Of a stretch of DNA of 64,000 nucleotides, positions 16,873 through 25,122 are shown piece by piece. Under the pieces are notes generated by a model. It was not told the origin of the DNA. It saw only the letters and a list, made by a program, of their open reading frames with translations, and did no database searches. The DNA comes from Rhodococcus rhodochrous (GTDB lineage: Bacteria; Actinomycetota; Actinomycetes; Mycobacteriales; Mycobacteriaceae), in assembly GCF_900187265.1 (NCBI RefSeq), contig NZ_LT906450.1:2843444-2907443 (forward strand), given 5' to 3'. Positions within the stretch are counted from its first letter, which is position 1. Each line of letters begins with the position of its first letter. The position numbers and the translations under genes are program-made.

Positions 16873-17251
16873 TTCGCCGGCAAGTGGGGTCCGCGCTATT
16901 CGGCGATCGTCCGGATGTGGGAAAACAGCTGGTCGGAGTTCGTGCCCTTCCTCGACTACGACATCGAGATCCGTCGGGTGATCTGTTCGACGAACGCGAT
17001 CGAGTCGCTCAACGCCCGGTACCGGCGGGCGATCCGGGCCCGGGGGCATTTCCCCAACGAGCAGGCCGCGCTCAAGTGTCTGTATCTGGCCACTCGTGCG
17101 CTGGACCCGACCGGCAAGCTACGCGCACGATGGACATCACGGTGGAAAGGAGCTTTGAACGCTTTCGCGATCACCTTCGAAGGACGCATCACCCCGAACA
17201 CCAATTAATCCCATGTGTCAGAACCGGATCCACCGATTACCTGACAGTCCC
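16873..17251 (+). mobile_element. 3' remnant of an IS256-family element
   Basis: From about 16873 the plus strand encodes the last 110 or so residues of an IS256 transposase (GKWGPRYSAIVRMWENSW onward, stop at 17208), closely related to the intact copy at 6802-8052 but in the opposite orientation. It ends in a terminal repeat, GGATCCACCG with a CTGACAGTCCCC edge at about 17226-17252, matching the intact element's right end. The N-terminal two thirds and left end are absent. The remnant reads in frame with upstream recombinase sequence, forming a chimeric open frame. Confidence 0.85.
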
Positions 17252-17284
17252 CGCTCCATCTCACTCGGGTTGGATGGGGCCATT

Positions 17285-17593
17285 TCAAGCCGTCACACCC
17301 GCCATCGAGCAAGGTCGGTGGGTCCAACTCGAGCCGCCCGGGTGGGGCCGGATCGGGTTGACAGAACCACGTTGGGCGTGGCTGATGCGGGAGCGCACCT
17401 GGTGGGTGCGGGCGATGTCGTCGGCGGTGATCATCTCGCCGGATCCGGATCCGGATCCGGGTCCGGGCAGGTCGTAGCGGGTCACGGTCACTGTCGGATA
17501 GGAATGAGCCTTGGCGACCGCGGTGTCGATATCGATGCTGCGGCCGGCGATCACCAACACGGTGGCCCCGGCCTCCCCACCGGCGTGGTTCAT
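17285..17593 (-). CDS. hypothetical protein
   Basis: This 102-residue product is unrecognised. It begins at an ATG that overlaps the preceding frame's stop as ATGA, a sign of real translational coupling. Visible features are VLVIAGRSIDIDTAVAKAHSYP, a short Gly-Ser repeat (from three tandem GGATCC units near 17440-17460) and EMITADDIARTHQVRSRISHAQ. The stop lies only 33 bp before the IS256 remnant, so the natural C-terminus may have been lost. Confidence 0.45.
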   Translation of the reverse strand: MNHAGGEAGATVLVIAGRSIDIDTAVAKAHSYPTVTVTRYDLPGPGSGSGSGEMITADDIARTHQVRSRISHAQRGSVNPIRPHPGGSSWTHRPCSMAGVTA

Positions 17594-18110
17594 GGCTCCT
17601 TCTGCCCGGCCGGGTCCAGGTCGGTGTCGTCGATGCCTCCCAGATCGGCATGTGGAGTCGCGGACGTGCCTGCGTTCGTCGCAATGGAGAATTGTGTCGA
17701 GTCCGGTCGGCAGCTCGCCCCTTCGGAGTACGGGGTGATGACCTCGAAGCAGCGAGCGCCGGGGATGCCGGGCGGGCCGGCGGCGCTGACGACGGAGATG
17801 TCGTCGTTCTTGTCGCGGATCTGCGCGACGACCCGGTCGAAGAGGGTTTCGGCGCGGTCGGTGGCGTCGGTGCGGTAGACGAACGTCGCGTCGCGGGCCA
17901 TGTGGGTGGCGGCGGTGTCGGCGAACATGTCGAGGGTGCCCAGCTGGGTGAGTAGGTGGGCGGCACCGCGGGCCGTAGACCGCGGGGACCTGCGCGCCGT
18001 CGGCGCCGTTGGGATAGCGCAGGGTGCGGCGCAGCATGTCGTCGGTGTTCTTCGGGATGCGACTGCTGCCGCGGGCGGTGTGGCGGCGTCTGCCGCGCTG
18101 ACTGTCGGCG
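17590..18110 (-). pseudogene. frameshifted lipoprotein-like gene, resembling DUF7373 lipoproteins
   Basis: Protein-like sequence is spread over two frames. One frame gives SRIPKNTDDMLRRTLRYP and QVPAVYGPR. The other then continues GAAHLLTQLGTLDMFADTAA through ARCFEVITPYSEGASC to the stop at 17590. The shift lies near 17970. No start codon or clear signal peptide remains in one frame. The pattern recalls DUF7373-type actinobacterial lipoproteins, but this is a weak match by eye. Its 3' end overlaps the next gene's start by 4 bp. Confidence 0.4.
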
Positions 18111-18170
18111 TGCAGTTCTCGTCGTCGCCACCCGGCGTGTCGCGACGACAACTGCACGTTCGAGAGGCGG

Positions 18171-19634
18171 TCAGCTGCGGCGGGATTCGAGCAGCCGCAA
18201 CCAGATCTCGCTGATGGTGGGGTAGGACGGCACCGCATGCCACAGCGTGTCCAACGGCACCTTCCCGACCAGGGCGACGGTCGCGGCGTGGACGAGTTCG
18301 GCGACCTCCTGGCCGACGAAGGTCGCGCCGACGAGGGTGTCGGTGGCCCGGTCGACGACGAGCGCGGCGTGCCCGGCGTAGTCGTCGCGGGCCAGCGAGG
18401 CCCCGGCGACGTCGATGTCGGCCTCGAGGACCTCGACGTCGAGTCCGTCGGCGCGGGCCTGCTCGGCGGTGCGGCCGACCGCGGCGATCTCCGGGACGGT
18501 GAAGATCACCTGCGGGACCTGGCCGTGGTCGGCGCTCGTCCGGAATCGTGACCCGTCGGTGGGGCGGTTCTCGGCGCGGGCGGCGATGACGTCCCCGCAC
18601 ACCCGCGCCTGGTATTTGCCCATGTGGGTCAGTGCGGCGCGACCGGCGATGTCCCCGACCGCATACAGCCACTGGCCGTCGACCCCGTCGACGGTGAGAT
18701 CGTCGGCGACGGTCACCTTCCCGTCGGTCAGGCCGACAGTGTCGAGACCGAGCCCGTCCACGGCGGGGCAGCGGCCGGCGGCGACGACGATCTCGTCGAC
18801 CTCGACAGTGCTGCCGTCGGACAACTCCACGGTGGCGGGACCGCCGTGGATGCGGCCGACGCCGGTGTCCTTGACGTCGGGGCGCTGCACCGAGCGGATC
18901 TCGGTGCCGTAGCGCACATTCAGGCCCTTGTGGGCCATGCGGGTGGCGACGCGTTCGGCGGCGAACGGCTCCACGCGCGGCAGCAACCGGTCGCCGCGCA
19001 CCGCGAGGGTGAGCTCCTCGACGCCGAGTTGCCGCAGCCAGGTGGCGGTTTCGCAGGCGACGACACCGCCGCCGACGACGAGCACGCGGCGGGGGACCTC
19101 GAGCAGGTTCGTCGCATCGCGGGAGGTCCACGGCAGCGCGTCGCGCAGCCCGGGCAGGTCCGGGATCGACGGGACGGTGCCGGTGGCCAGGACCACGGCG
19201 TGCCGGGCCTGCAGGCGACGCTCCCCGTCGCTGCCGGTGACGGTGACGGTGCGTTCGCCGGCGAGGCGGCCGTGGCCGCGGACGACGTCGATACCCGCGC
19301 CCTCGGCCCAGTCCACCTGGGAACTGTCGTCGCGGTTGTGGGTGAAGCTGTCGCGGCGGGCGAGCACGGCCGGCACCTCGACGCCGTGGGCGCTGATCTT
19401 GTCGGCGACGCCGGGCATGTTGCGGGCAGTGGCGAGCACCTGGGTGGGACGCAGCAGGGCTTTGCTGGGCATGCATGCCCAGTAGGAACATTCGCCGCCG
19501 ACGAGTTCGTGTTCGACGAGCACCGCGGTGCGGTCGCTGCCGGCGATGGCGTACTGGGCGGCGTTCTCCCCGGCCGGGCCCGCGCCGAGGACGATCACGT
19601 CATAGCTGTCGGATTCCGCTGTCGGACCGCTCAT
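18171..19634 (-). CDS. FAD-dependent pyridine nucleotide-disulfide oxidoreductase
   Basis: This 487-residue class I flavoprotein is in the dihydrolipoamide dehydrogenase/mercuric reductase superfamily. The FAD-binding GAGPAG is at 17-22. The redox-active pair is Cys49 and Cys54 (GGECSYWACMPSK), a CX4C variant. A second Rossmann motif, VVGGGVVACETA, binds NAD(P)H, and the second FAD motif is YAVGDIAGRAALTHMGKYQA. The C-terminal dimer interface (HAVPSYPTISE) has one His where canonical members have HxxxxE. The physiological substrate is unknown. The CobG-like gene lies 96 bp upstream on the same strand and frame. Confidence 0.85.
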   Translation of the reverse strand: MSGPTAESDSYDVIVLGAGPAGENAAQYAIAGSDRTAVLVEHELVGGECSYWACMPSKALLRPTQVLATARNMPGVADKISAHGVEVPAVLARRDSFTHNRDDSSQVDWAEGAGIDVVRGHGRLAGERTVTVTGSDGERRLQARHAVVLATGTVPSIPDLPGLRDALPWTSRDATNLLEVPRRVLVVGGGVVACETATWLRQLGVEELTLAVRGDRLLPRVEPFAAERVATRMAHKGLNVRYGTEIRSVQRPDVKDTGVGRIHGGPATVELSDGSTVEVDEIVVAAGRCPAVDGLGLDTVGLTDGKVTVADDLTVDGVDGQWLYAVGDIAGRAALTHMGKYQARVCGDVIAARAENRPTDGSRFRTSADHGQVPQVIFTVPEIAAVGRTAEQARADGLDVEVLEADIDVAGASLARDDYAGHAALVVDRATDTLVGATFVGQEVAELVHAATVALVGKVPLDTLWHAVPSYPTISEIWLRLLESRRS

Positions 19635-19730
19635 CCGTCCACGATAGGCGCGGCCGAACCGTCGGCGGGCCGGATCGGCGGCGACGGTCCGGTTCGCGAA
19701 GTCCGCCCGTTCGTGCAGGTCAGCGGCGGC

Positions 19731-20495
19731 TCAGCGCAGATGCGGGGAGTCGGCGTCGAAGATCAACCCCATCGGGGCGAGCACCCGCACCACCTGCTCG
19801 GCGGTCCACTCGTCGAGATCGCACAGCAGCACCGACCGCCACGGGGTGACGATCACCGGACGTTCGACGGCGGCCAGGAATTCCGCCAGTCGTGCGGGAA
19901 GGATCCCGTCGGGCAGACCACCGGCGAGGGTGACGGCCCCGTCGGGCTGGTCGAGCCAGCCGATCGGCGGCCGCGGCCGCTCCGGCACCGGTTCCGGATC
20001 CGAGGTCGGGTCGGCCGGTGGGGTGAGCAGCGCCTCGGCGGCGTCGGGCGGGTCGACGCGCACCCCGGTGTCGGCGCCGTCGCGGATCACCGCGAAGCGG
20101 CCGTCGGGACGGGCGAGGGCCGCGACGGTGGGGGCGAGGGCGACGATGTCGCCGGTGCCGTCGTCGAGCCCGAGGACGGTGCCGGCCGCCACCGGCCGGT
20201 CGTCCAGGCGCGCGAGCACCGCGGCGGTGAGCTCGCGCAGGTCGTGGTGTCCGCCGATGCGGCCGCTGAGCGGGGAGACGAGAAGCCGTGCGCGGGTGGG
20301 CACGTCGACGGTGAGCCCGGCGGCGGTGACGGCCGCGCTGATCGCGGCGTGGTCGCCGCGCACCCGCAGCTGGGCGTGGGCGGTCAGGTGCAGTTCGCCG
20401 CCGCCGTGGGTGTGGGCGAGTTCGGCGAGCGCCTGCACCTGCGCGGAGGTCAGGTGCCCGGCGGGCAGGTGCACGTCGACAGCGGTATCGGCCAT
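19731..20495 (-). CDS. CobG-like protein (sulfite/nitrite reductase ferredoxin-like fold) lacking the Fe-S motif
   Basis: This 254-residue protein resembles precorrin-3B synthase CobG: the N-terminal ferredoxin-like half-domain (GGGELHLTAHAQLRVRG) and a C-terminal ferredoxin-like segment ending IFDADSPHLR. CobG and sulfite reductases carry cysteine motifs for a [4Fe-4S] cluster after this point. Here the chain stops and only one cysteine exists in the whole protein. It is therefore probably not a working precorrin-3B synthase. No other cobalamin genes are nearby. Confidence 0.6.
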   Translation of the reverse strand: MADTAVDVHLPAGHLTSAQVQALAELAHTHGGGELHLTAHAQLRVRGDHAAISAAVTAAGLTVDVPTRARLLVSPLSGRIGGHHDLRELTAAVLARLDDRPVAAGTVLGLDDGTGDIVALAPTVAALARPDGRFAVIRDGADTGVRVDPPDAAEALLTPPADPTSDPEPVPERPRPPIGWLDQPDGAVTLAGGLPDGILPARLAEFLAAVERPVIVTPWRSVLLCDLDEWTAEQVVRVLAPMGLIFDADSPHLR

Positions 20496-20569
20496 GACCG
20501 CCAGCGTAGAACGCGGCGCGGGCGGGACGAGCGCTGCCGTCGGACCGTGCGGTTTGTAGGGTGGTGGCC

Positions 20570-20986
20570 ATGCCCGAGTCGACGACCCCCACCTTCGCGG
20601 ACCTCGCCGCCGCCAAGTTCGTGCTGCTGACCACCTACCGCAAGGACGGCAGCGCGGTGGGCACCCCGGTGTGGGCGGCGCCCGACGGGAACCGGCTGCT
20701 GGTGTGGACGGTCGCCGATGCCTACAAGGTGCGACGGCTGCGCCGCGATCCGCGGGTGTCCCTGGCGATCTGCGACGCGCGCGGCAACCCGAAGTCGGCG
20801 GCGGTGCCCGGCACGGGGGAGGTGCTCGACGCCGACGGCTCGGCGCACGCCCGGTCGGTGATCGCCCGCAAGTACGGGCTGCTCGGCCGGATCATCGTGG
20901 GCGCGAGCGTGGTGCGCCGTGGCCGCACCGGCACCGTCGGGTTGGCGTGCGTGCTCGATCCCGCCGACGACACGGTAGGCCGGTAG
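20570..20986 (+). CDS. PPOX-class (F420/flavin-dependent) oxidoreductase
   Basis: This 138-residue split-barrel protein has the N-terminal signature FVLLTTYRKDGSAVGTPVW, the ADAYKVRRLRRDPRVSLAI strand pair and the SARKYG-type region (SVIARKYGLLG). This layout matches the PPOX-class F420-dependent enzymes common in mycobacteria and rhodococci. Substrate unknown. ATG 20570 is preferred over the GTG pair at 20561 and 20564. It is divergent from the CobG-like gene (74-bp gap, no clear motif) and 5 bp upstream of the acyltransferase gene, so the two plus-strand genes are likely cotranscribed. Confidence 0.82.
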   Translation: MPESTTPTFADLAAAKFVLLTTYRKDGSAVGTPVWAAPDGNRLLVWTVADAYKVRRLRRDPRVSLAICDARGNPKSAAVPGTGEVLDADGSAHARSVIARKYGLLGRIIVGASVVRRGRTGTVGLACVLDPADDTVGR

Positions 20987-20991
20987 ACGTC

Positions 20992-21492
20992 GTGGCGCGC
21001 TCCCACACCTACCGGTCCCAGGCGATCGCGGTGGCGCTCGCGAGCAACCCGCTGATCTCCGGTGCGAGTCGCTGGAAGTGGTTGCGCCGCGCCGGTGTCG
21101 ACGCCGCACCGCCGAGCCTGATCCACACCGGCGTGGTGGTGCAGGGCCTCGGCCGGCTCACCCTCGGCGCGGGCTCGTTCGTCAACCACGGCTGCTATTT
21201 CGACACGGTCGCCGACATCACCCTCGGGCAGCGGGTGTTCCTCGGCGACCACGTGCGGGTGCTCACCAGCAGCCACCGCATGGGCACCGCCGAACAGCGC
21301 GCGTCGACGCTGACGGGGGAGCCGGTGACCATCGGCGACGGCGCGTGGATCGGCTCCGGTGCGGTGATCATGCCGGGCGTGACCATCGGCGCCGGCGCGG
21401 TGATCGGCGCGAACTCGCTGGTGACGAAGGACTGCGCCCCGCACACGCTGCATCTGGGCAGCCCCGCCCGGCACGTCCGCGACCTGGACTGA
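20992..21492 (+). CDS. hexapeptide-repeat acyltransferase (LbetaH family)
   Basis: This 166-residue protein starts at a GTG 5 bp after the previous stop. It shows left-handed beta-helix hexapeptide repeats (VTIGDGAWIGSGAVIMPGVT and IGAGAVIGANSLVTK) and the catalytic-site region SSHRMGTAEQR typical of maltose/galactoside O-acetyltransferase relatives. The likely activity is transfer of an acyl group from acyl-CoA to a sugar or small hydroxyl compound. The acceptor cannot be told. The N-terminus is shorter than in sugar acetyltransferases and lacks their helical maltose_acetyltransferase domain. Confidence 0.8.
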   Translation: MARSHTYRSQAIAVALASNPLISGASRWKWLRRAGVDAAPPSLIHTGVVVQGLGRLTLGAGSFVNHGCYFDTVADITLGQRVFLGDHVRVLTSSHRMGTAEQRASTLTGEPVTIGDGAWIGSGAVIMPGVTIGAGAVIGANSLVTKDCAPHTLHLGSPARHVRDLD

Positions 21493-21605
21493 CCCCACAC
21501 CGCGAGCACGTCCGGATCGTCCCGGTTCGTCCGATCCCGTAGGGTCCGTGGTGATCTCGGCCTCACCTGCGGGGCCGAGCCGATCGACCCAGTTCAGGAG
21601 AGCGC

Positions 21606-22139
21606 ATGTCCGTGCACGAGTACACCGTGGCCACCGCCGACGGCGGCAGCGAGGATCTCGCCCGCTTCGCCGGCCGGTACCTGCTGATCGTCAATGTCGC
21701 CAGCAAGTGCGGCCTGACCCCGCAGTACGAGGCGCTCGAAGCGCTGCACCGCGAACTGGGTGAGCGCGGCCTGCAGATCCTCGCGTTCCCGTGCAACCAG
21801 TTCGGTGGTCAGGAACCGGGCAGCGACAGTGAGATCCAGGAGTTCTGCCGGGTGAACTTCGACGTCACCTTCCCGGTGTTCGCGAAGCTCGACGTAAACG
21901 GCGACGACGCACACCCGCTCTACCGGTACCTGCGCGCCGAGGCTCCCGGCGATTTCGGGCCGCAGCACGGTTTCCTGTTCGAGCACGTGAGCAAGACCCG
22001 CCCGGAGGCGCTCGGCACCGACGAGGTGAAATGGAACTTCACCAAGTTCCTCGTCGACCCGCAGGGCGCGGTGGTGCGCCGCTTCGAGCCGACGGTCACC
22101 CCCGAGGAGATCGGCAAGGAACTCGCCGACCTGCTCTGA
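21606..22139 (+). CDS. glutathione peroxidase family thiol peroxidase
   Basis: This 177-residue protein is a cysteine-type glutathione peroxidase homologue. The peroxidatic residue is Cys35 (NVASKCGLTPQY). A second conserved motif FPCNQFGGQEPG contributes the catalytic Gln, and KWNFTKFLVD carries the catalytic Trp/Asn. Actinobacteria generally lack glutathione, so the reductant is probably thioredoxin or a mycothiol system. An AGGAGAG ribosome site precedes the ATG. It converges on tldE with a strong hairpin between them. Confidence 0.93.
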   Translation: MSVHEYTVATADGGSEDLARFAGRYLLIVNVASKCGLTPQYEALEALHRELGERGLQILAFPCNQFGGQEPGSDSEIQEFCRVNFDVTFPVFAKLDVNGDDAHPLYRYLRAEAPGDFGPQHGFLFEHVSKTRPEALGTDEVKWNFTKFLVDPQGAVVRRFEPTVTPEEIGKELADLL

Positions 22140-22146
22140 GCCACTG

Positions 22147-22178
22147 CCGGTCCGGTCGGTGCTCGCCGACCGGACCGG
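22147..22178. terminator. bidirectional hairpin terminator between gpx and tldE
   Basis: A perfect 13-bp stem, CCGGTCCGGTCGG at 22147-22159 and its complement at 22166-22178, encloses a 6-base loop. It lies between two converging genes and lacks a T-run, as many actinobacterial terminators do. Confidence 0.75.
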
Positions 22179-22181
22179 AGG

Positions 22182-23552
22182 TCAGTGCGCGGCGCTGACC
22201 GAGGACATGTGGAAGTCGGGGATGCGCACCGGCGGCATCGCGGTGCGGGTGAACCAGTCCTTCCACTCCCGCGGCAGGGTGCGTTCGGTGGCGCCGATCT
22301 CGGTGGCGCGGCCGAGCAGATCCACCGGGGACTCGTTGAACCGGAAGTTGTTCACCGCCGCCCGCACCTGCCCGTCCTCGACGAGATACACCCCGTCGCG
22401 GGTCAGGCCGGTCAGCAACAGCACCGCCGGGTCGACCTCCCGCAGGTACCACACGGTGGTCAGCAGCAGACCGCGTTCGGTGCGGGCGACCATGTCGTCC
22501 ACATCGGCGGTGCCGCCGCCGGTGAGCAGCAGGTTCTCACCCGGCGCCGTGGGGGTGGCGCCGAATTCGGCGGCCGCGGCCCGCGGATACGCCAACGCGT
22601 GCAGTGCGCCGTCGCGCAGCCAATCGACCCGCGAGGCGCTCATGCCGGTGTCGAACACCGAGACGCTGTCGGTGGAGGCGGTGGCGACCACGAACGGCGC
22701 ATAACCGAGCCCCGGGGCGGCCGGATCGGACGCCAACGTCACCGGCAGCGCCGCGATCTGCTCGCCGAGGCGAGTACCGCCGGGCCCCGCCCACACCGAC
22801 CGGCCCTCCTCGGCGCCGCGCCCGTCGAGGGACCACAACAGCGGGATCATCAGATCGGCGACCACCGACGGCGGCAGCAGTGTCTCGTACCGCCCGGCGG
22901 GCAGGTCGACGCGGGTGCCGGCCCAGTCCAGCCGCCGCGCCAGCTCGGCGCGCAGCGGATCCATCGCGAGGTCGGTGAGGTCGACGGTGCCGGCGCCGAC
23001 CCAGGCGCTCGCCCCGGTCAGGCCGCCGCGTTTGCCGTTGATCTCGAGCGAGCCGTCGCGCTGCACCCAGCGGCGCCGCACCCCGGTGGAGGTGCCCAGC
23101 CACATCGTCGTCGACCGGTGGTGCGCGAACCCGTAGAGGGCGTCGGTGTTGTCGAAGCCGGCGGCGAGCCCGTCGAGGAGCGGGGCGAAGACCTCGATGT
23201 CGGTGCCGACAGCCTCTTCGCCCCACTGCGGGTCGGTGGCGTCGCCGTCGATCAGCGGCATCGTGTCCGGGGCCGCCGGGGCCTGCTGCGCGGCCTCCCA
23301 CGCCGCGCCGACCACCCCGCCGATGTCGTCGGCGTCGACGATCGCGGCGCTGACCACCCCGCAGTGCGCCCCGTCGGGGGTGCGGCGGATCGCGAGGATC
23401 GTGGCGCCGCGGGCACGGGCGGAACCGTTGGTGGTCATCGAGTTGCCGGCCCACCGCAGCGACGCCTCGGCGTTGTCGGTGACGATCACGATGGTCTCGT
23501 CGGCGGGGGAGGCCGCCAGCGCGGTTTCGACGAGTCGGTCTCCGGGGATCAT
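22182..23552 (-). CDS. tldE: TldE/PmbA-family metalloprotease subunit
   Basis: This 456-residue protein is from the TldD/TldE (PmbA) family. In E. coli TldD and TldE form a heterodimer that degrades unfolded peptides and matures microcins; only TldD carries the zinc site. This protein lacks the HExxH motif and has the TldE-type C-terminus (FRFNESPVDLLGRATEIG). The ATG at 23552 overlaps the tldD stop by 4 bp. The longer open frame upstream mirrors tldD and is not coding. Confidence 0.88.
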   Translation of the reverse strand: MIPGDRLVETALAASPADETIVIVTDNAEASLRWAGNSMTTNGSARARGATILAIRRTPDGAHCGVVSAAIVDADDIGGVVGAAWEAAQQAPAAPDTMPLIDGDATDPQWGEEAVGTDIEVFAPLLDGLAAGFDNTDALYGFAHHRSTTMWLGTSTGVRRRWVQRDGSLEINGKRGGLTGASAWVGAGTVDLTDLAMDPLRAELARRLDWAGTRVDLPAGRYETLLPPSVVADLMIPLLWSLDGRGAEEGRSVWAGPGGTRLGEQIAALPVTLASDPAAPGLGYAPFVVATASTDSVSVFDTGMSASRVDWLRDGALHALAYPRAAAAEFGATPTAPGENLLLTGGGTADVDDMVARTERGLLLTTVWYLREVDPAVLLLTGLTRDGVYLVEDGQVRAAVNNFRFNESPVDLLGRATEIGATERTLPREWKDWFTRTAMPPVRIPDFHMSSVSAAH

Positions 23553-25060
23553 CGGCCACCCTCCTGCACCGTGTTGAGCACGTTCACGCCGCGCACCAGC
23601 ACCGACGGGCACCCGTGCGAGACGGACGCGACCTGCCCGGGTTGCGCCTTGCCGCAGTTCATCGCGCCGCCGAGCTGCCAGGTCGACGCTCCACCGAGGG
23701 TTTCGAGCGCACCCCAGAACTCGGTGGTCGACGCCTGATAGGCCACATCGCGGACCTGCCCGGCGAGTCGGCCGCCGCGGATCCGGTAGAACCGCTGCCC
23801 GGTGAACTGGAAGTTGTGCCGCTGCATGTCGATCGACCAGCTGCGGTCGCCGACGATGTACAGCCCGTCGTCGACCCCGGCGATCAGATCGGCGGTGCTG
23901 CGATCGACGACCGGATCGGGTTGCAGCGACACGTTCGCCATCCGCTGGATCGGCACGTGATGCGCGGAATCGGCGTAGGCGCAGCCGTTCGAGCGGGCCA
24001 CCCCGAGCCTGGGGGCGAACGCCCGGTCGAGTTGGTAGCCGACGAGCACCCCGTCCTTCACCAGATCCCAGGACTGGGCGGCGACCCCGTCGTCGTCGTA
24101 GCCGACAGTGGCCATGCCGTGCGGTTCGGTGCGGTCGGCGGTGACGTGCATGACGTCGCTGCCGTAGCGCAGGCTGCCCAGCAGGTCGGGGGTGGCGAAG
24201 GAGGTGCCGGCGTAGGCGGCCTCGTAGCCGATGGCGCGGTCGTATTCGGTGGCGTGCCCGACCGATTCGTGGATCGTCAGCCACAGATTCGTCGGATCGA
24301 TCACCAGATCGGTGCGGCCCGGGGTCACCGACGGGGCCTGCGCCTTCTCGGCGAGCTGCTCGGGCAGCGCGGCGAGCTCGCTGCTCCAGTCCCACCACCG
24401 ATCCGAGGCCACCTGTTCCCAGCCGCGGCCGGTCGGTGGGGCCAGGGTGCGCATCGACTCGAAGGTGCCGGCCTCACGGTCGACGCGGGTCGCCTCGAGA
24501 TCGGAGTGGATCCGCACCCGCTGCTGGGTGATCGTCGACCCGGCGAGATCGGCGTAGAAGGTCTGCTCCTTGACCAGGGTCAGATTCGCGGCGACGTGGT
24601 CGACGCCGGCGGCGTCCTGCAGTCGCCGCGAACGGTCCTCGAGCACCGCGATGCGCTCGGCCGCGGGGACGGTGAACGGATCGATCTCGTACGGCGAGAC
24701 CCACACCGCGTCCCGGTGGACCGGCTCGTCGGCCCACTGCACCGGATCACGGTTCAACGCGCGCAGAGTGCGGGCGACCGCGACGGCACGGGCCGCGGCG
24801 TCGGCGGCGCCGTCCGGGCCGGGCACCGGATGCGACGCGAACCCCCAGGTACCGTCGAGCAGCACCCTCACCGCCACCCCGCAGTCGCTGTCGTCCACCG
24901 CGGCCTGCAGGGCACCGTCGCGCAGGGTGCTCGTCCAGGTCCGCATCCGATGTATCCGCACATCGGCGTGACTCGCGCCCGCCGCCCGCGCCACCGTCAG
25001 GCCCGCGTCGGCGGCGGCGTGCAACGGCAGGGCCAGGAAATCGTCGTCCACCGCATTCAC
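23549..25060 (-). CDS. tldD: TldD-family metalloprotease, catalytic subunit
   Basis: This is a 503-residue protein from a GTG at 25060. The zinc protease motif HESVGHATEYDRAIGYEA is clear (HExxxH-type TldD site) and the C-terminal cysteine region (MNCGKAQPG) matches TldD. It should form a heterodimeric peptidase with TldE, encoded next with a 4-bp overlap. No peptide substrate gene is adjacent. The distance to the NRPS at 37 kb gives no reason to link them, and the pair is widespread in actinobacteria. Confidence 0.9.
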   Translation of the reverse strand: MNAVDDDFLALPLHAAADAGLTVARAAGASHADVRIHRMRTWTSTLRDGALQAAVDDSDCGVAVRVLLDGTWGFASHPVPGPDGAADAAARAVAVARTLRALNRDPVQWADEPVHRDAVWVSPYEIDPFTVPAAERIAVLEDRSRRLQDAAGVDHVAANLTLVKEQTFYADLAGSTITQQRVRIHSDLEATRVDREAGTFESMRTLAPPTGRGWEQVASDRWWDWSSELAALPEQLAEKAQAPSVTPGRTDLVIDPTNLWLTIHESVGHATEYDRAIGYEAAYAGTSFATPDLLGSLRYGSDVMHVTADRTEPHGMATVGYDDDGVAAQSWDLVKDGVLVGYQLDRAFAPRLGVARSNGCAYADSAHHVPIQRMANVSLQPDPVVDRSTADLIAGVDDGLYIVGDRSWSIDMQRHNFQFTGQRFYRIRGGRLAGQVRDVAYQASTTEFWGALETLGGASTWQLGGAMNCGKAQPGQVASVSHGCPSVLVRGVNVLNTVQEGGR

Positions 25061-25122
25061 CCGCCCACGGTAACGCCGGGCCGGGCGGCGCCGGGGTTGC
25101 CGCACCGAGCGCCGCGGGCGGC

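Noticed and set aside
22182-25060. TldD/TldE as maturation protease for a ribosomal peptide
   Set aside because: No small precursor gene, cyclodehydratase or exporter is near; the pair is a common chromosomal operon in actinobacteria.
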